From positions 1 to 48,619 of the forward strand of contig JBHOQX010000012.1 of NCBI GenBank assembly GCA_042408595.1: a stretch of DNA of 48,619 nt, written 5' to 3'. Numbering within the stretch: the stretch's first letter is position 1; each line of letters opens with the position of its first letter. The stretch is from JBHOQX01 sp042408595 (GTDB taxonomy: Bacteria > Chloroflexota > Chloroflexia > Chloroflexales > Roseiflexaceae). The notes under the pieces are model-generated. The model did not search any database and was not told where the DNA came from. It saw only the letters and a list, made by a program, of their open reading frames with translations. Position numbers and translations under genes: made by a program. Positions 15,981 through 24,078 of this stretch are shown here, one piece after another.

Positions 15981-17849
15981 TCACTGCGCGACTCCCGCCG
16001 GCTCCGCCCGGGCGTAGCGGGCGAAGATACGGCGGTAGGCCTCGCTGGTGCGCATCAAGTCTTCGTGCGTGCCCTGGGCGACGACCTCGCCGCCGCGCAG
16101 CACGATCACCTGGTCGGCCCAGCGGATCTGCGAGAGCCGGTGGGTGATCAGCAGGGTCGTCCGCCCCTTCATGATCCGGCGCATGGCGTGCTGGATCTGA
16201 TCCTCCGTCGCGCTGTCGATCGCGCTGGTCGAGTCGTCCAGGATCAGGATGCGCGGGTCGGTCATAAAGGCGCGGGCGATGGCGATCCGCTGCCGCTGCC
16301 CGCCGGAGAGCGTCACGCCGCGCTCGCCGATGATGGTATCGTACCCGTCGGGAAAGCTCATGATAAAGTCGTGCGCCTGCGCCTCCTTCGCCGCCTGGAT
16401 CACCTGCTCGCGCGTGGCTGTCGTCGGCGCGCCGAAGGCGATGTTCTCGGCGATCGTGCGCGAGAAGAGGAACACGTCCTGCTCGATCGTCGAGATCTGC
16501 GAGCGGAGCGAGTCCAGGCTCCAGTCGCGCACATCGGCGCCGTCGATCAGCACCCGTCCGTCGCTCGCGTCGTAGGTACGATTCACCAGCCGCGTCAGCG
16601 TCGTCTTGCCCGCGCCGGTCTGCCCGACGATCGCGACCGTTTGGCCGGGAGCGACGGCGAAAGTGATGTTGTGGAGAACCAACGACGAAGGATGCCGGGC
16701 CGCTGGCGGCGCGTCCGGCCGATCCGCTGCAGCGTTATGGGAAGCGAGGAAGTCCGTCGTTCGCGCTTCGTCGGCATATCCGAACGAGACGTTCTCGAAC
16801 TGAATCGCGCCCTGGATCGGGCGGGCGATGCCGCCGGCGTTCTCGTCCAGCTCGGTCTCGGCCTGGATGAGTTCCAAGATACGGCGCGCCCCGGCGACGC
16901 CGAGCTGCACCAGCGAGAAGCTGAAGAGCGAGATAAAGGTCGGGAAGCGCAGCACCCCCAGCAACCCCATGTAGGCCACCACCTCCCCGACGTTCAGCGC
17001 ACCGGCGCGGAACAACAGCAGCGCGTGGCCGAACGCCAGGCCGAAGGCGATGCCGAAGAGCAGCAGCGGCAGGTAGCGCGCCTTGACCCGCCCCTCCTCG
17101 ACGAACAAGTCGCGGTAGCGGCTGATATCCTCGGCGAAGCGCCGCTTCTCCTGCGCCTCCTGTGCGTAGCCTTTCACCACTTCGATGCCGGAGATCGACT
17201 CGGCCAGATCGGCGCTCATCTTGCCATACTGCATCCGCAACGCGCCTTCAATCGGGTTCAGTTCGCGATTGTAGCGCCGCAACGCGATCACGAACGCGAT
17301 GATGAAGAGCACCGGGATGAGCAGCAGTTGCGGATTGAGCCCCGCGATCGCGATCAGCGGCACAATTGTGAAGACGGTCGACTCGAAGATCAGACTCGCG
17401 CCGGGGCTGATCATCAGGTTGAGTTGCTGCACGTCGTTCGTGGCGCGAGCCATCACATCGCCCACCCGCTGCCGGTTGTGGAAGGTCTGGCTCTTGCCGA
17501 GCAGGCTGATGTACAGCTCCTCGCGCGCATCGCGCTCCAGGCGTTGCGCCATCAGCTCGACCGCGCAGAGGCGCAGCAGGTCCACCACGCCGACACCCGA
17601 GCGCACCACCAGCAGGAGCAGGGCGAGTTGCAACAGCGCCTGCCCGCTAGCGTTCGGCCCGCTGATCAGGTTGAAGGCGTCGCCGACGAGCACCATGCTG
17701 TAGCTGTACAGGCTGCTGGTGCAGATCACACCGATGACCATGACCAGCGGCAGGAGCGGGTAGCGCAACACGTGCGAGACGATCCAGCGCAGCGGAGAGC
17801 GCCGGTCGTACTGGTATTCGTCGGCGACAGTGAACTCGCGCAGCGTCAT
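15981..17849 (-). CDS. ABC exporter half-transporter (degenerate Walker B), partner of the one at 12995
   Basis: 622 residues from ATG 17849-17847, after GCAGGAGGCG. A type-1 exporter membrane domain fills about residues 1-320. The ATPase has A-loop Tyr (FGYADEA), Walker A VGQTGAGKTT, Q-loop TIEQDVFLF, a canonical LSGGQRQ signature, Walker B LILDDSTSAID with Asp replacing the catalytic Glu, and H-loop THRLSQ. An insertion of about 30 residues (about 358-389; TTDFLASHNAAADRPDAPPA) lies between the A-loop and Walker A. Its DNA carries the intergenic word GTCCGTCGTTCG (16752-16763). Asp at Walker B together with LSLGQ in the partner would place both defects in the same composite ATP site, as in heterodimeric exporters of the TM287/288 type. 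Confidence 0.93.
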   Translation of the reverse strand: MTLREFTVADEYQYDRRSPLRWIVSHVLRYPLLPLVMVIGVICTSSLYSYSMVLVGDAFNLISGPNASGQALLQLALLLLVVRSGVGVVDLLRLCAVELMAQRLERDAREELYISLLGKSQTFHNRQRVGDVMARATNDVQQLNLMISPGASLIFESTVFTIVPLIAIAGLNPQLLLIPVLFIIAFVIALRRYNRELNPIEGALRMQYGKMSADLAESISGIEVVKGYAQEAQEKRRFAEDISRYRDLFVEEGRVKARYLPLLLFGIAFGLAFGHALLLFRAGALNVGEVVAYMGLLGVLRFPTFISLFSFSLVQLGVAGARRILELIQAETELDENAGGIARPIQGAIQFENVSFGYADEARTTDFLASHNAAADRPDAPPAARHPSSLVLHNITFAVAPGQTVAIVGQTGAGKTTLTRLVNRTYDASDGRVLIDGADVRDWSLDSLRSQISTIEQDVFLFSRTIAENIAFGAPTTATREQVIQAAKEAQAHDFIMSFPDGYDTIIGERGVTLSGGQRQRIAIARAFMTDPRILILDDSTSAIDSATEDQIQHAMRRIMKGRTTLLITHRLSQIRWADQVIVLRGGEVVAQGTHEDLMRTSEAYRRIFARYARAEPAGVAQ

Positions 17850-17978
17850 GGAGTCGCCTCCTGCGGGCAAAGAAGGGGCGGGGATCGCCCCCGCCCGGGT
17901 GCATGCTATCCTACCATATCGGCCGCAGACGCGCATCGGCCATGAGAACGAATTTGCGGGTTCCCGGGCGGTGGGCGG

Positions 17979-18077
17979 GGACAAAGGACGGAAGACAAAG
18001 GACGAACGGCGGCCTGACCACCGTTACGCTCGTACCATAGCTGTGAGTCGTCCGTCGTCCGTCGTCGTTCGTCTGTG
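17979..18077. repeat. Imperfect inverted repeat of GGACGAA / TTCGTCC words
   Basis: The left arm (17979-18010) reads GGACAAAGGACGGAAGACAA and on to GGACGAACGG. The right arm (18047-18077) reads GTCGTCCGTCGTCCGTCGTC and on to GTTCGTC. The arms are roughly complementary rather than exact. It is followed by GTGTCACCCTGTCACC and TGGTCATCTCGTCAC (18082-18112), which runs into the stop codon of the next gene. Similar arms occur at 8666-8741 and 23944-24043. Confidence 0.5.
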
Positions 18078-18108
18078 GCCGGTGTCACCCTGTCACCTGG
18101 TCATCTCG

Positions 18109-19008
18109 TCACGAGTGCTCCCACGCTCCGAACGACCGGCGCACCTGCTCGCGCAGATAGTCCACCACGAAGACCAGGTCGCGCTCGCCGTAGCCGGCGG
18201 CCGTCGCCGCGGCGAACAGCGCCAGCGCCGCCGACCCGGCCGGCGACGGCACCCCGGCGTCCTGCGCCGTCGCCACCATCGCTAGCAAATCCTTGCGCAC
18301 ACCGGTCACGTCGAAGGCGACCTCGTGCGGCGCGCCAAGGAGGAGCGGCGCCTTGCCGCGCAGCGCCGGCAGCGCCACCGGCGAGTCGAGGTAGACATCG
18401 AGCATCTGCGCGTCGCTCAAACCGAACTGCCGCCCGATCGTCATCGCTTCGGCCAGGCCGGCCCAGAAGATCGCCATCGGCATGTTCAGCGCCAGCTTCA
18501 TCGTCGTCCCCGCGCCGGTTGGCCCCAGGTGGACGATCCGCCGGGCGAAGGCGGCGAGGGCCGGCCGCGCCCGCTCGACATCCTCCGCCGCGCCGCCGGC
18601 CATCACCAGCAGTTGCCCCTGCCGGGCCGGCTCCAGCGTGCCGGAGACCGGCGCGTCCAGCAGCCGCGCGCCGCGCGCCTCCACCTGCGGCGCGAGCGCC
18701 AGGATCGTCGCGGTGCGGATGGTGCTCATCTCGACCAGCAGCCGGCCCGCCACATCGCCGGCGAGCAGCCCGCTGGGGCCGAGGAAGACCTGCTCGACCG
18801 CGGCGTCGTCGGTCAGAATCGTCAGCACGATGTCCGCGCGCGCGGCGACCGCCGCCGGCGAGTCGGCCCAGACCGCGCCGCGCGCCAGCAGGTCGTCGGC
18901 TTTGCCGGGGGTGCGGTTGTGGACAACGAGCGGGAAACCGGCGGCCAGCAGCCGCCCGGCCATCGCCTGGCCCATCCGGCCCAGGCCGATAACGCCGATT
19001 CGTTCCAT
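18109..19008 (-). CDS. NAD(P)-dependent beta-hydroxyacid dehydrogenase (3-hydroxyisobutyrate dehydrogenase family)
   Basis: 299 residues from ATG 19008-19006. Residues 1-160 are a Rossmann domain with IGVIGLGRMGQAMAGRLL (G-x-G-x-x-G) and an Asn-Arg pair (HNRTPGKAD) in place of an acidic residue, typical of NADP-preferring members. The family motif LLDAPVSGTLEPARQGQL covers the substrate-binding loop. The helical C-terminal domain has GAGTTMKLALNM with the catalytic Lys171. Reactions in the family are oxidation of 3-hydroxyisobutyrate, tartronate semialdehyde reduction, or glyoxylate/succinate-semialdehyde reduction. The sequence alone does not separate these, and no pathway genes flank it. 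Confidence 0.9.
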   Translation of the reverse strand: MERIGVIGLGRMGQAMAGRLLAAGFPLVVHNRTPGKADDLLARGAVWADSPAAVAARADIVLTILTDDAAVEQVFLGPSGLLAGDVAGRLLVEMSTIRTATILALAPQVEARGARLLDAPVSGTLEPARQGQLLVMAGGAAEDVERARPALAAFARRIVHLGPTGAGTTMKLALNMPMAIFWAGLAEAMTIGRQFGLSDAQMLDVYLDSPVALPALRGKAPLLLGAPHEVAFDVTGVRKDLLAMVATAQDAGVPSPAGSAALALFAAATAAGYGERDLVFVVDYLREQVRRSFGAWEHS

Positions 19009-19206
19009 GGATGATGTTCGCTTTCTATCAAGATTCAGGGCTGGCGCAGTCGCCTTCGGTGCGGCAAGAGGCTCACGTGGCGCTGGCGTACGGGCCTCGC
19101 TCCCCTGCCTCGCGTTTCCGATCCGGGCACATGGGAAGGGTCGTGCCACGCACAACCTGGACGCGGGCCAGCGGCGTCAGCCCGCCATCGCCCATCGCCC
19201 CCGCGG

Positions 19207-19602
19207 CTACCGCCGGGCTTCGATCGCCTGAAACAGGTCAGTGGTGCGCACCACGCCGGCCGGCCGGCCGCCACGCACGACCACCGCCCACCGAGCACGG
19301 GCGTGGAGCAGCAGCGCGGCACAGTCTTCGATCCGCATCCCCTCGGCGACGATCAGCGGCGCGGCGACCATCACATCGCGCACCAGCGCCGTGTCGGGCG
19401 CGCGGGCACGCAGCGCCCGGAGGATAGCGTCGCGGGTGATGATCGCGTGCCGCTCGTCCGGGCGGCGGGCCTCGATCAGCAGCAGGTCGCAGCCGAGCCG
19501 GCGCATCGTGCGGAGCGCATCGCTGAGCGTCGCCGCCGGCGGAACCGTCCCGACCGGGGCGATCATCACCTGGCCGACCACGCGGGGGAGCCCGTCTGCC
19601 AT
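19207..19602 (-). CDS. CBS-domain pair protein
   Basis: 131 residues from ATG 19602-19600. Two CBS motifs make up the whole protein: VGQVMIAPVGTVPPAATLSD with AIITRDAILRAL (about 8-65), and VRDVMVAAPLIVAEGMRIED with GVVRTTDLFQAIEARR (about 75-131). Stand-alone CBS pairs usually bind adenine nucleotides and regulate partners. The partner is not identified. The ribosome site (GGCAGGCG) is weak, so the start could be further upstream, but the domain boundary supports this one. It lies downstream of the TPR-uvrC pair, 106 nt after the TPR stop, and may share that transcript. Confidence 0.85.
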   Translation of the reverse strand: MADGLPRVVGQVMIAPVGTVPPAATLSDALRTMRRLGCDLLLIEARRPDERHAIITRDAILRALRARAPDTALVRDVMVAAPLIVAEGMRIEDCAALLLHARARWAVVVRGGRPAGVVRTTDLFQAIEARR

Positions 19603-19708
19603 GGTGCGCCTGCCGGCTCTTCCAACCCAGAGACGCGACGAAGACACGGGGCGGGAGATGGCGAGCGGAGCGGGCATGGCAGGTCGTGCTCCGTCGCCCG
19701 TCGCCGCT

Positions 19709-21634
19709 TCAGCGCCGGCGTTTCCCTTGGTGATGGCCGGCTGCCTTCCGGCCCCTGCCACCTGCCAGCATCCGTGAGACGCCGCCTCCGGCCACCATCT
19801 GGCGCAGGCGGCGCACCTCGGGATGGTCCGGCTCGAACCCAGCGAGCATATCCAGCCAGGTGCGCGCCGCCTCGTGGCTGCCCTGCGCATGGTAGAACTC
19901 GACGTATGTGCCGAGCAGGGCGATCGCCTCGCTCACGTGCAGCTTCTTGCGCTTCAGCATCGGCTTGAGCAGCGCCTCCGCCTCGTCGAACCGGCCCTCG
20001 TTGATCGCCACGCGGGCGAGCGCGGCGCGGGCGAACAGGTAATCCGGGAAGCGCTCATGCAGCGCGCGGGTTAGATCCATCGCTTCGTCGCGCCGCCCCT
20101 GCGCATCGAGCGCGCCGGCCAGGTTATGTTGGATTGCGGGCGAGTCCGGTTCCAGCGCGAGCGCCTGGCGGAACAACTCCTCGGCCCGGCCCGCGTCGCC
20201 GCGCCGAAGCGCCTCCTGCGCCCGGATCAGCAGCGCCTCGACCGCCGGCGGGTGCGGCGGCCCCTGCGCCTCGTAGGCGATTTCAAAGCCCATCAACATC
20301 AGCTCGCGCCACTCGCCGCCGTGCCAGAGGCGCACCGTCTCGCTTTCGAACAGCCCGGCCTCCATTGCGATCTGCGCCGCCTCGTGGCGTTGCGCGTCCG
20401 GACCGCGCTGGCCGAGCGCGAAATCGCGCAGCGCCGGCACAAGCGCCACAATCTCCGGGTGGACGGCGAGGAAGCGCTGCAGCCGCGCGCCAACCACATC
20501 TTCGCCAGCGTCCTCCGGCCGTTTGGCGTACATCCGCTGCAGATCCTCGACGACCTGGCGCGATACCCAGGCGGGAAAGGTGAACGGCCACGGCGCATGC
20601 CGCTCGCCGACGGGCTGCTTCAGATCGTCGAGGTTCTCGCGCACCACCTCCAGGCCGGCATCGATCCGGAGCGCCTGCCGCCAGAGCCTGCGCGCCTCCT
20701 CCACGCGCCCCTGGCGCATGTGGGCGACGGCGGCGAAGTGCAGCAGATAGGCCGCGGCAAAGCCGCCCTCGCGCCCGATATCGCCCTCGCGGTCGGCGGC
20801 GCGGTAGGCGTCCAGCACGGCCTCGTCGTTGCCCAGGTAGCTGAACGCTTCGGCGGCTTTCAGCCAGCGATCGGCGGCGGGGGCCTCGGAGGCGCGCAGC
20901 CGCGCGGCCCAGACGCGCGCCTCGTCGAAGCGGCCCAGGCGGCAGGTGTAGACGACCAGATTGGCCAGGGCGTGGACATTGTCCGGCTCGAAGGTCAGCA
21001 CCCGCTCCGCCGTCTCGATCGCCTTGTCGAGCCGCCCCTCGACCATGTAGGCCTGCGACTCGTTATTCAGCACCGGCGCGAACGGGACCTTGAAGCGTTC
21101 GCACTGGCGCACCAGGCGATGCACCGCGGCGGTGTCGCCCCGGTTGAGCGCCGCGCCGATCTCCTCATGGGCCAGCGCGATCTCCTCGCCCCGCTCGCCC
21201 GACAGGCCGACCCCGGCGAGCAACTCGGGGACGGCCTCGCTGAGCGCCTTGATCGACTGGCGCGCCTCATCGGCCATCTCGTGGCCGGGGAAGCGCTGGA
21301 GGTAGCGCTGGAACTGCCGCAGCGCCATCACCGGGCGTGCGTTGAGCATGTAGGCCCCGGCCAACGCAAACGCGACCGCCGGTTCGTCCGGGTCGATCTG
21401 TGCCAGCCGCTCGCAGGCATCGAGATACCCCTCCGGGTCGCGCAGCGCGAAGTTAGCCTCGACCAGCAAGCTGAGCACGTCCGGGTCGTGCGGGCGCTGA
21501 TCGACCAATTGCAGGAGCATCTCGCGCGCTTCGAACGGCTTGCGGCGATCAAGCAGGCGCTCGGCCTCCGCGAGCCGGGCCTCGTACCCGCCGGCGGCCG
21601 GGGCAGCTCGCCCGACGGTTGGTTTGCGCGGCAT
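19709..21634 (-). CDS. Large TPR-repeat protein, coupled to uvrC
   Basis: 641 residues with no signal peptide or membrane segment. Tetratricopeptide-type helical repeats run along the chain: KPFEAREMLLQLVDQRPHDP near the N-terminus, RLDKAIETAERVLTFEPDN, RFDEARVWAARL, GDAGRAEELFRQALALEPDS, RRDEAMDLTRALHERFPDY, and RFDEAEALLKPML. The tail (GGGRGRKAAGHHQGKRRR-like) is strongly basic and could bind nucleic acid. The ATG (21634-21632) overlaps the uvrC stop as TAATG, so translation is coupled to uvrC. Function unknown; TPR proteins are scaffolds. The linkage with uvrC and the basic tail hint at a DNA-related role, but that is inference. Confidence 0.85.
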   Translation of the reverse strand: MPRKPTVGRAAPAAGGYEARLAEAERLLDRRKPFEAREMLLQLVDQRPHDPDVLSLLVEANFALRDPEGYLDACERLAQIDPDEPAVAFALAGAYMLNARPVMALRQFQRYLQRFPGHEMADEARQSIKALSEAVPELLAGVGLSGERGEEIALAHEEIGAALNRGDTAAVHRLVRQCERFKVPFAPVLNNESQAYMVEGRLDKAIETAERVLTFEPDNVHALANLVVYTCRLGRFDEARVWAARLRASEAPAADRWLKAAEAFSYLGNDEAVLDAYRAADREGDIGREGGFAAAYLLHFAAVAHMRQGRVEEARRLWRQALRIDAGLEVVRENLDDLKQPVGERHAPWPFTFPAWVSRQVVEDLQRMYAKRPEDAGEDVVGARLQRFLAVHPEIVALVPALRDFALGQRGPDAQRHEAAQIAMEAGLFESETVRLWHGGEWRELMLMGFEIAYEAQGPPHPPAVEALLIRAQEALRRGDAGRAEELFRQALALEPDSPAIQHNLAGALDAQGRRDEAMDLTRALHERFPDYLFARAALARVAINEGRFDEAEALLKPMLKRKKLHVSEAIALLGTYVEFYHAQGSHEAARTWLDMLAGFEPDHPEVRRLRQMVAGGGVSRMLAGGRGRKAAGHHQGKRRR

Positions 21635-23682
21635 TACAGCAACCCCTTGATCTGTTCGGCGCTCTTGCGCGTCATCCCCGGCACGGCGGCCAGTTCCTCC
21701 AGGCTCGCAGCGCGGATGCCTTCCAGCGAGCCAAACGCCCTGAACAGCGCCTGCCGCCGCTTCGGCCCGATCCCCGGGATGTCGTCCAGCGTCGAGGCGA
21801 AGTTCGATTTTGTGCGCAGCGAACGATGGTAGTGCTTGGCGAAGCGATCAGTCTCTTCGTCGATCTGTTGCACCAGCCGCAGCGCCGGGCTATCGCGCTT
21901 GAGGACGATCAGCTCGTCCGCGCCGGGCTGGAGCAGGTCGAATCGGTCGCGGTTGACGCCCTTGACCACGCCGACGGTCGGGATGGTGTCGAAGTGCAGC
22001 TCGCGCAGCACCTCCAGCGCGCCGTTGAGCTGGCCGATCCCGCCGTCGATCAGGATGAGATCGGGCAATTCAGCCCAGGTCTCATCCGCCGCGGAGCGTT
22101 GCGTGGGATGGTGTGCGTGCTGCATGGTCTCGATGTCGTCCTCGACGGCGGCAGCTTCATCGATAGCGCGCTGCCGTTCGTCGTTCGCGTCGACGCCCTG
22201 CGGCGGCGTCGCCGGACTCATCACTGCGAACTCGGAGCCGGGCAGCTCGCCGCTCGCCTCGGAGGCGCGCTTGAAGCGCCGGCGCAGCACCTCCTGAATC
22301 GAGGCGACGTCGTTCGCGCCCTCGACCGTGCGAATCCTGAACTTGCGATAGCGCGACTTCTTCGGCGCGCCATGCTCGAAGACCACCATCGCGCCGACCG
22401 AGTTCGTGCCCTGGGTGTTGGAGATGTCGTAGCACTCGATCCGCGCCGGCAGCCCCGGCAGGCCGAGCAGATCGCGCAGCTCCGCCAGCCCGGCGACCGC
22501 CTTCTGCTCGCTGTTGAGCCATTGCAGCCGCAGTTCTTCAAGCTTCTGCCGGGCGTTCTGCGCCGCCATCTCGATCAGACGCTTCTTCTCGCCGCGCCGC
22601 GGCACATGGATCTCGACACGCTGCCCGCCGGCTCGCCGGCTGAGCCACTGCTCGATGATCGCCGGCTCGTCCGGGTAGTCCGCCAGCAGGATGTTCGGCG
22701 GCACCTGCGCCGCGCTGTCGTAGAACTGGGTCAGGAAGGACGCCAGCACGTCGCCGGTCGCCTCGTCCTCGGTGTTCTGGAGCGAGAACGGCTCCGCGCC
22801 GATCAGCCTGCCGCCGCGGATGAAGAAGACCTGCACCACCGCCGAGCCGTTCTCGCGCGCCAGGGCGATCACGTCCTGGTCGGTGGCGACGGTGCGCAGC
22901 ACCTGCTGGCGCTCGCTGATCTTCTCGATATCGGCGATCTGGTCGCGCAGGTAGGCGGCCCGCTCGAACTCCAGATTCTCGGCGGCGCGCTCCATCTTGC
23001 GCCGCAGGTCGCGCACGATCTCGTCGGTCTTGCCCTCCAGAAAGCGGCAGACGGCCTCGATCGCGGCGCGGTACTCGGCCTGCTCGACCAGCGCCGGGAC
23101 GCACGGGCCGAGGCAGCGGTGGATGTCGTAGTACATGCACGGCTTGCCGAGCCGGCGGTGGCGGTTGAACTTGGCGTCGTTGCAGTCGTACGGCGGGCGG
23201 AAGGCGAACAGGCGGTTCAGCTCTTTCAGCGTGCGCCGCACCGCGCCGGCGCTGGAGTACGGCCCGAAATAGCGCGAGCCGTCCTCCTTGAACGTGCGCG
23301 TGCTGAAAATGCGCGGCCAGGGCTCCTGCAGCGTGACCTTGATGTACGGATAGTTCTTGTCGTCTTTGAGCAGGACATTATACTTCGGACGGTGCTGCTT
23401 AATGAGGTTCATCTCGAGCAGCAGCGCCTCGAGCTCAGACGACGTGAGGAGGATCTCGAAATCAGCGATATGGGCGACCAGCCGGCGCGTTTTGGCGTTC
23501 AGGCCGCGCGGCGCGCCAAAATACGAGCGCATGCGGTCGCGCAGGTTCTTACTTTTGCCGACGTACAGAATGTGGCCGGCGGCGTCTTTCCAAATGTAGA
23601 CGCCCGGCGCGTGCGGCACATGTTTGAGCCGCTCCTCAAAAGCAGCATGGTCGGCGATTGTGGTGTAGCGCAGATCGGGCAT
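21634..23682 (-). CDS. uvrC: Excinuclease ABC subunit C
   Basis: 682 residues, slightly longer than usual. UvrC makes both incisions in nucleotide excision repair. In order: the GIY-YIG nuclease (PGVYIWKDAAGHILYVGKSKN) making the 3' cut, a Cys cluster (CMYYDIHRCLGPC), a UVR motif (ERAAENLEFERAAYLRDQI) that docks to UvrB, an RNase H-like domain (IECYDISNTQGTNSVGAMV; DLILIDGGIGQLNGA) making the 5' cut, and C-terminal helix-hairpin-helix motifs (IPGIGPKRRQAL; VPGMTRKSAEQI). An insertion of about 60 low-complexity acidic residues (about 474-536) interrupts the RNase H domain. A MITE-like element ends about 50 bp upstream of the start. It is translationally coupled to the TPR gene. Confidence 0.98.
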   Translation of the reverse strand: MPDLRYTTIADHAAFEERLKHVPHAPGVYIWKDAAGHILYVGKSKNLRDRMRSYFGAPRGLNAKTRRLVAHIADFEILLTSSELEALLLEMNLIKQHRPKYNVLLKDDKNYPYIKVTLQEPWPRIFSTRTFKEDGSRYFGPYSSAGAVRRTLKELNRLFAFRPPYDCNDAKFNRHRRLGKPCMYYDIHRCLGPCVPALVEQAEYRAAIEAVCRFLEGKTDEIVRDLRRKMERAAENLEFERAAYLRDQIADIEKISERQQVLRTVATDQDVIALARENGSAVVQVFFIRGGRLIGAEPFSLQNTEDEATGDVLASFLTQFYDSAAQVPPNILLADYPDEPAIIEQWLSRRAGGQRVEIHVPRRGEKKRLIEMAAQNARQKLEELRLQWLNSEQKAVAGLAELRDLLGLPGLPARIECYDISNTQGTNSVGAMVVFEHGAPKKSRYRKFRIRTVEGANDVASIQEVLRRRFKRASEASGELPGSEFAVMSPATPPQGVDANDERQRAIDEAAAVEDDIETMQHAHHPTQRSAADETWAELPDLILIDGGIGQLNGALEVLRELHFDTIPTVGVVKGVNRDRFDLLQPGADELIVLKRDSPALRLVQQIDEETDRFAKHYHRSLRTKSNFASTLDDIPGIGPKRRQALFRAFGSLEGIRAASLEELAAVPGMTRKSAEQIKGLL

Positions 23683-23732
23683 GGCAACAACGGCGGCGCG
23701 GGGCCGTGCGGGACATCCACACGCACTTCGAT

Positions 23733-23880
23733 CTTAGCGGCTGTCTGCAACGCTCCCAGCGGGGGTGCTGCGGGCCGCCGGCCCCCAGAAGACGTCCTAC
23801 CCCGCCGACCGCGCGGCGGAACAGCAGGAATCGTGGCGGACGCAGCCCGCCAAACCTCCCCGTTGCAGACAGCTGCTTAG
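23733..23880. mobile_element. MITE-like element with inverted termini and CTTAG direct repeat
   Basis: The left end reads CTTAG then CGGCTGTCTGCAACG; the right end reads CGTTGCAGACAGCTG then CTTAG. The 15-bp termini are inverted repeats with 14 of 15 matches, and CTTAG flanks them as a 5-bp direct repeat, the pattern left by transposition. The interior (~108 bp) has no open frame of note. On the minus strand it contains CGGGGAGGTTTGGCGGGC, a core resembling the GGGAGGTGTGGCGGGC of the element at 11941-12076. It sits about 50 bp upstream of uvrC. Confidence 0.65.
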
Positions 23881-23943
23881 AACGTGTGTAGTATACCCGA
23901 TCCCGGGTGGTTTGGAAATGGTTGTGGCGGCCGGCTGGGCGGC

Positions 23944-24043
23944 GACGGACGATAGACGAAGGACGAATGCCACCTGTATCGGTGGCATGTGTGGTGATCA
24001 AAGTGATGGTCTGCTTTCGTCCTTCGTCCTCCGTCGTCCGTCC
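23944..24043. repeat. Imperfect inverted repeat with nested hairpin
   Basis: The left arm (23944-23969) contains GGACGATAGACGAAGGACGA. The right arm (24014-24043) contains TTTCGTCCTTCGTCCTCCGT and then CGTCCGTCC. TTCGTCCTTCGTC is exactly complementary between arms. A nested hairpin GCCACC/GGTGGC occupies 23969-23986. It has the same vocabulary as the repeat at 17979-18077. Confidence 0.55.
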
Positions 24044-24078
24044 ACGAGCAGAAGACGTTCGTGTATGCCGTTCACCCG

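Larger units (their letters stand above)
23683..24078. other. 396-bp gene-free region holding two repeat elements
   Basis: Upstream of uvrC and downstream of the small repeat protein gene. It holds the MITE-like element (23733-23880) and the imperfect hairpin 23944-24043. No gene is evident on either strand; the longer frames here are shadows of the repeats. Confidence 0.7.

Noticed and set aside
16065..17945. Plus-strand open frame of about 620 codons opposite the ABC exporter gene
   Set aside because: Same reason: Arg/His/Gln-rich shadow of a clear ABC transporter with all motifs on the other strand.
20126..21832. Plus-strand open frame of about 560 codons opposite the TPR gene
   Set aside because: Antisense shadow; the minus-strand product has coherent TPR repeats and is coupled to uvrC.
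21619..23880. Very long plus-strand open frame (about 750 codons) opposite uvrC
   Set aside because: It is the antisense of a well-conserved gene. The product is His/Arg/Gln-rich low-complexity text, as expected from reverse-reading GC-rich codons, with no domain or ribosome site.
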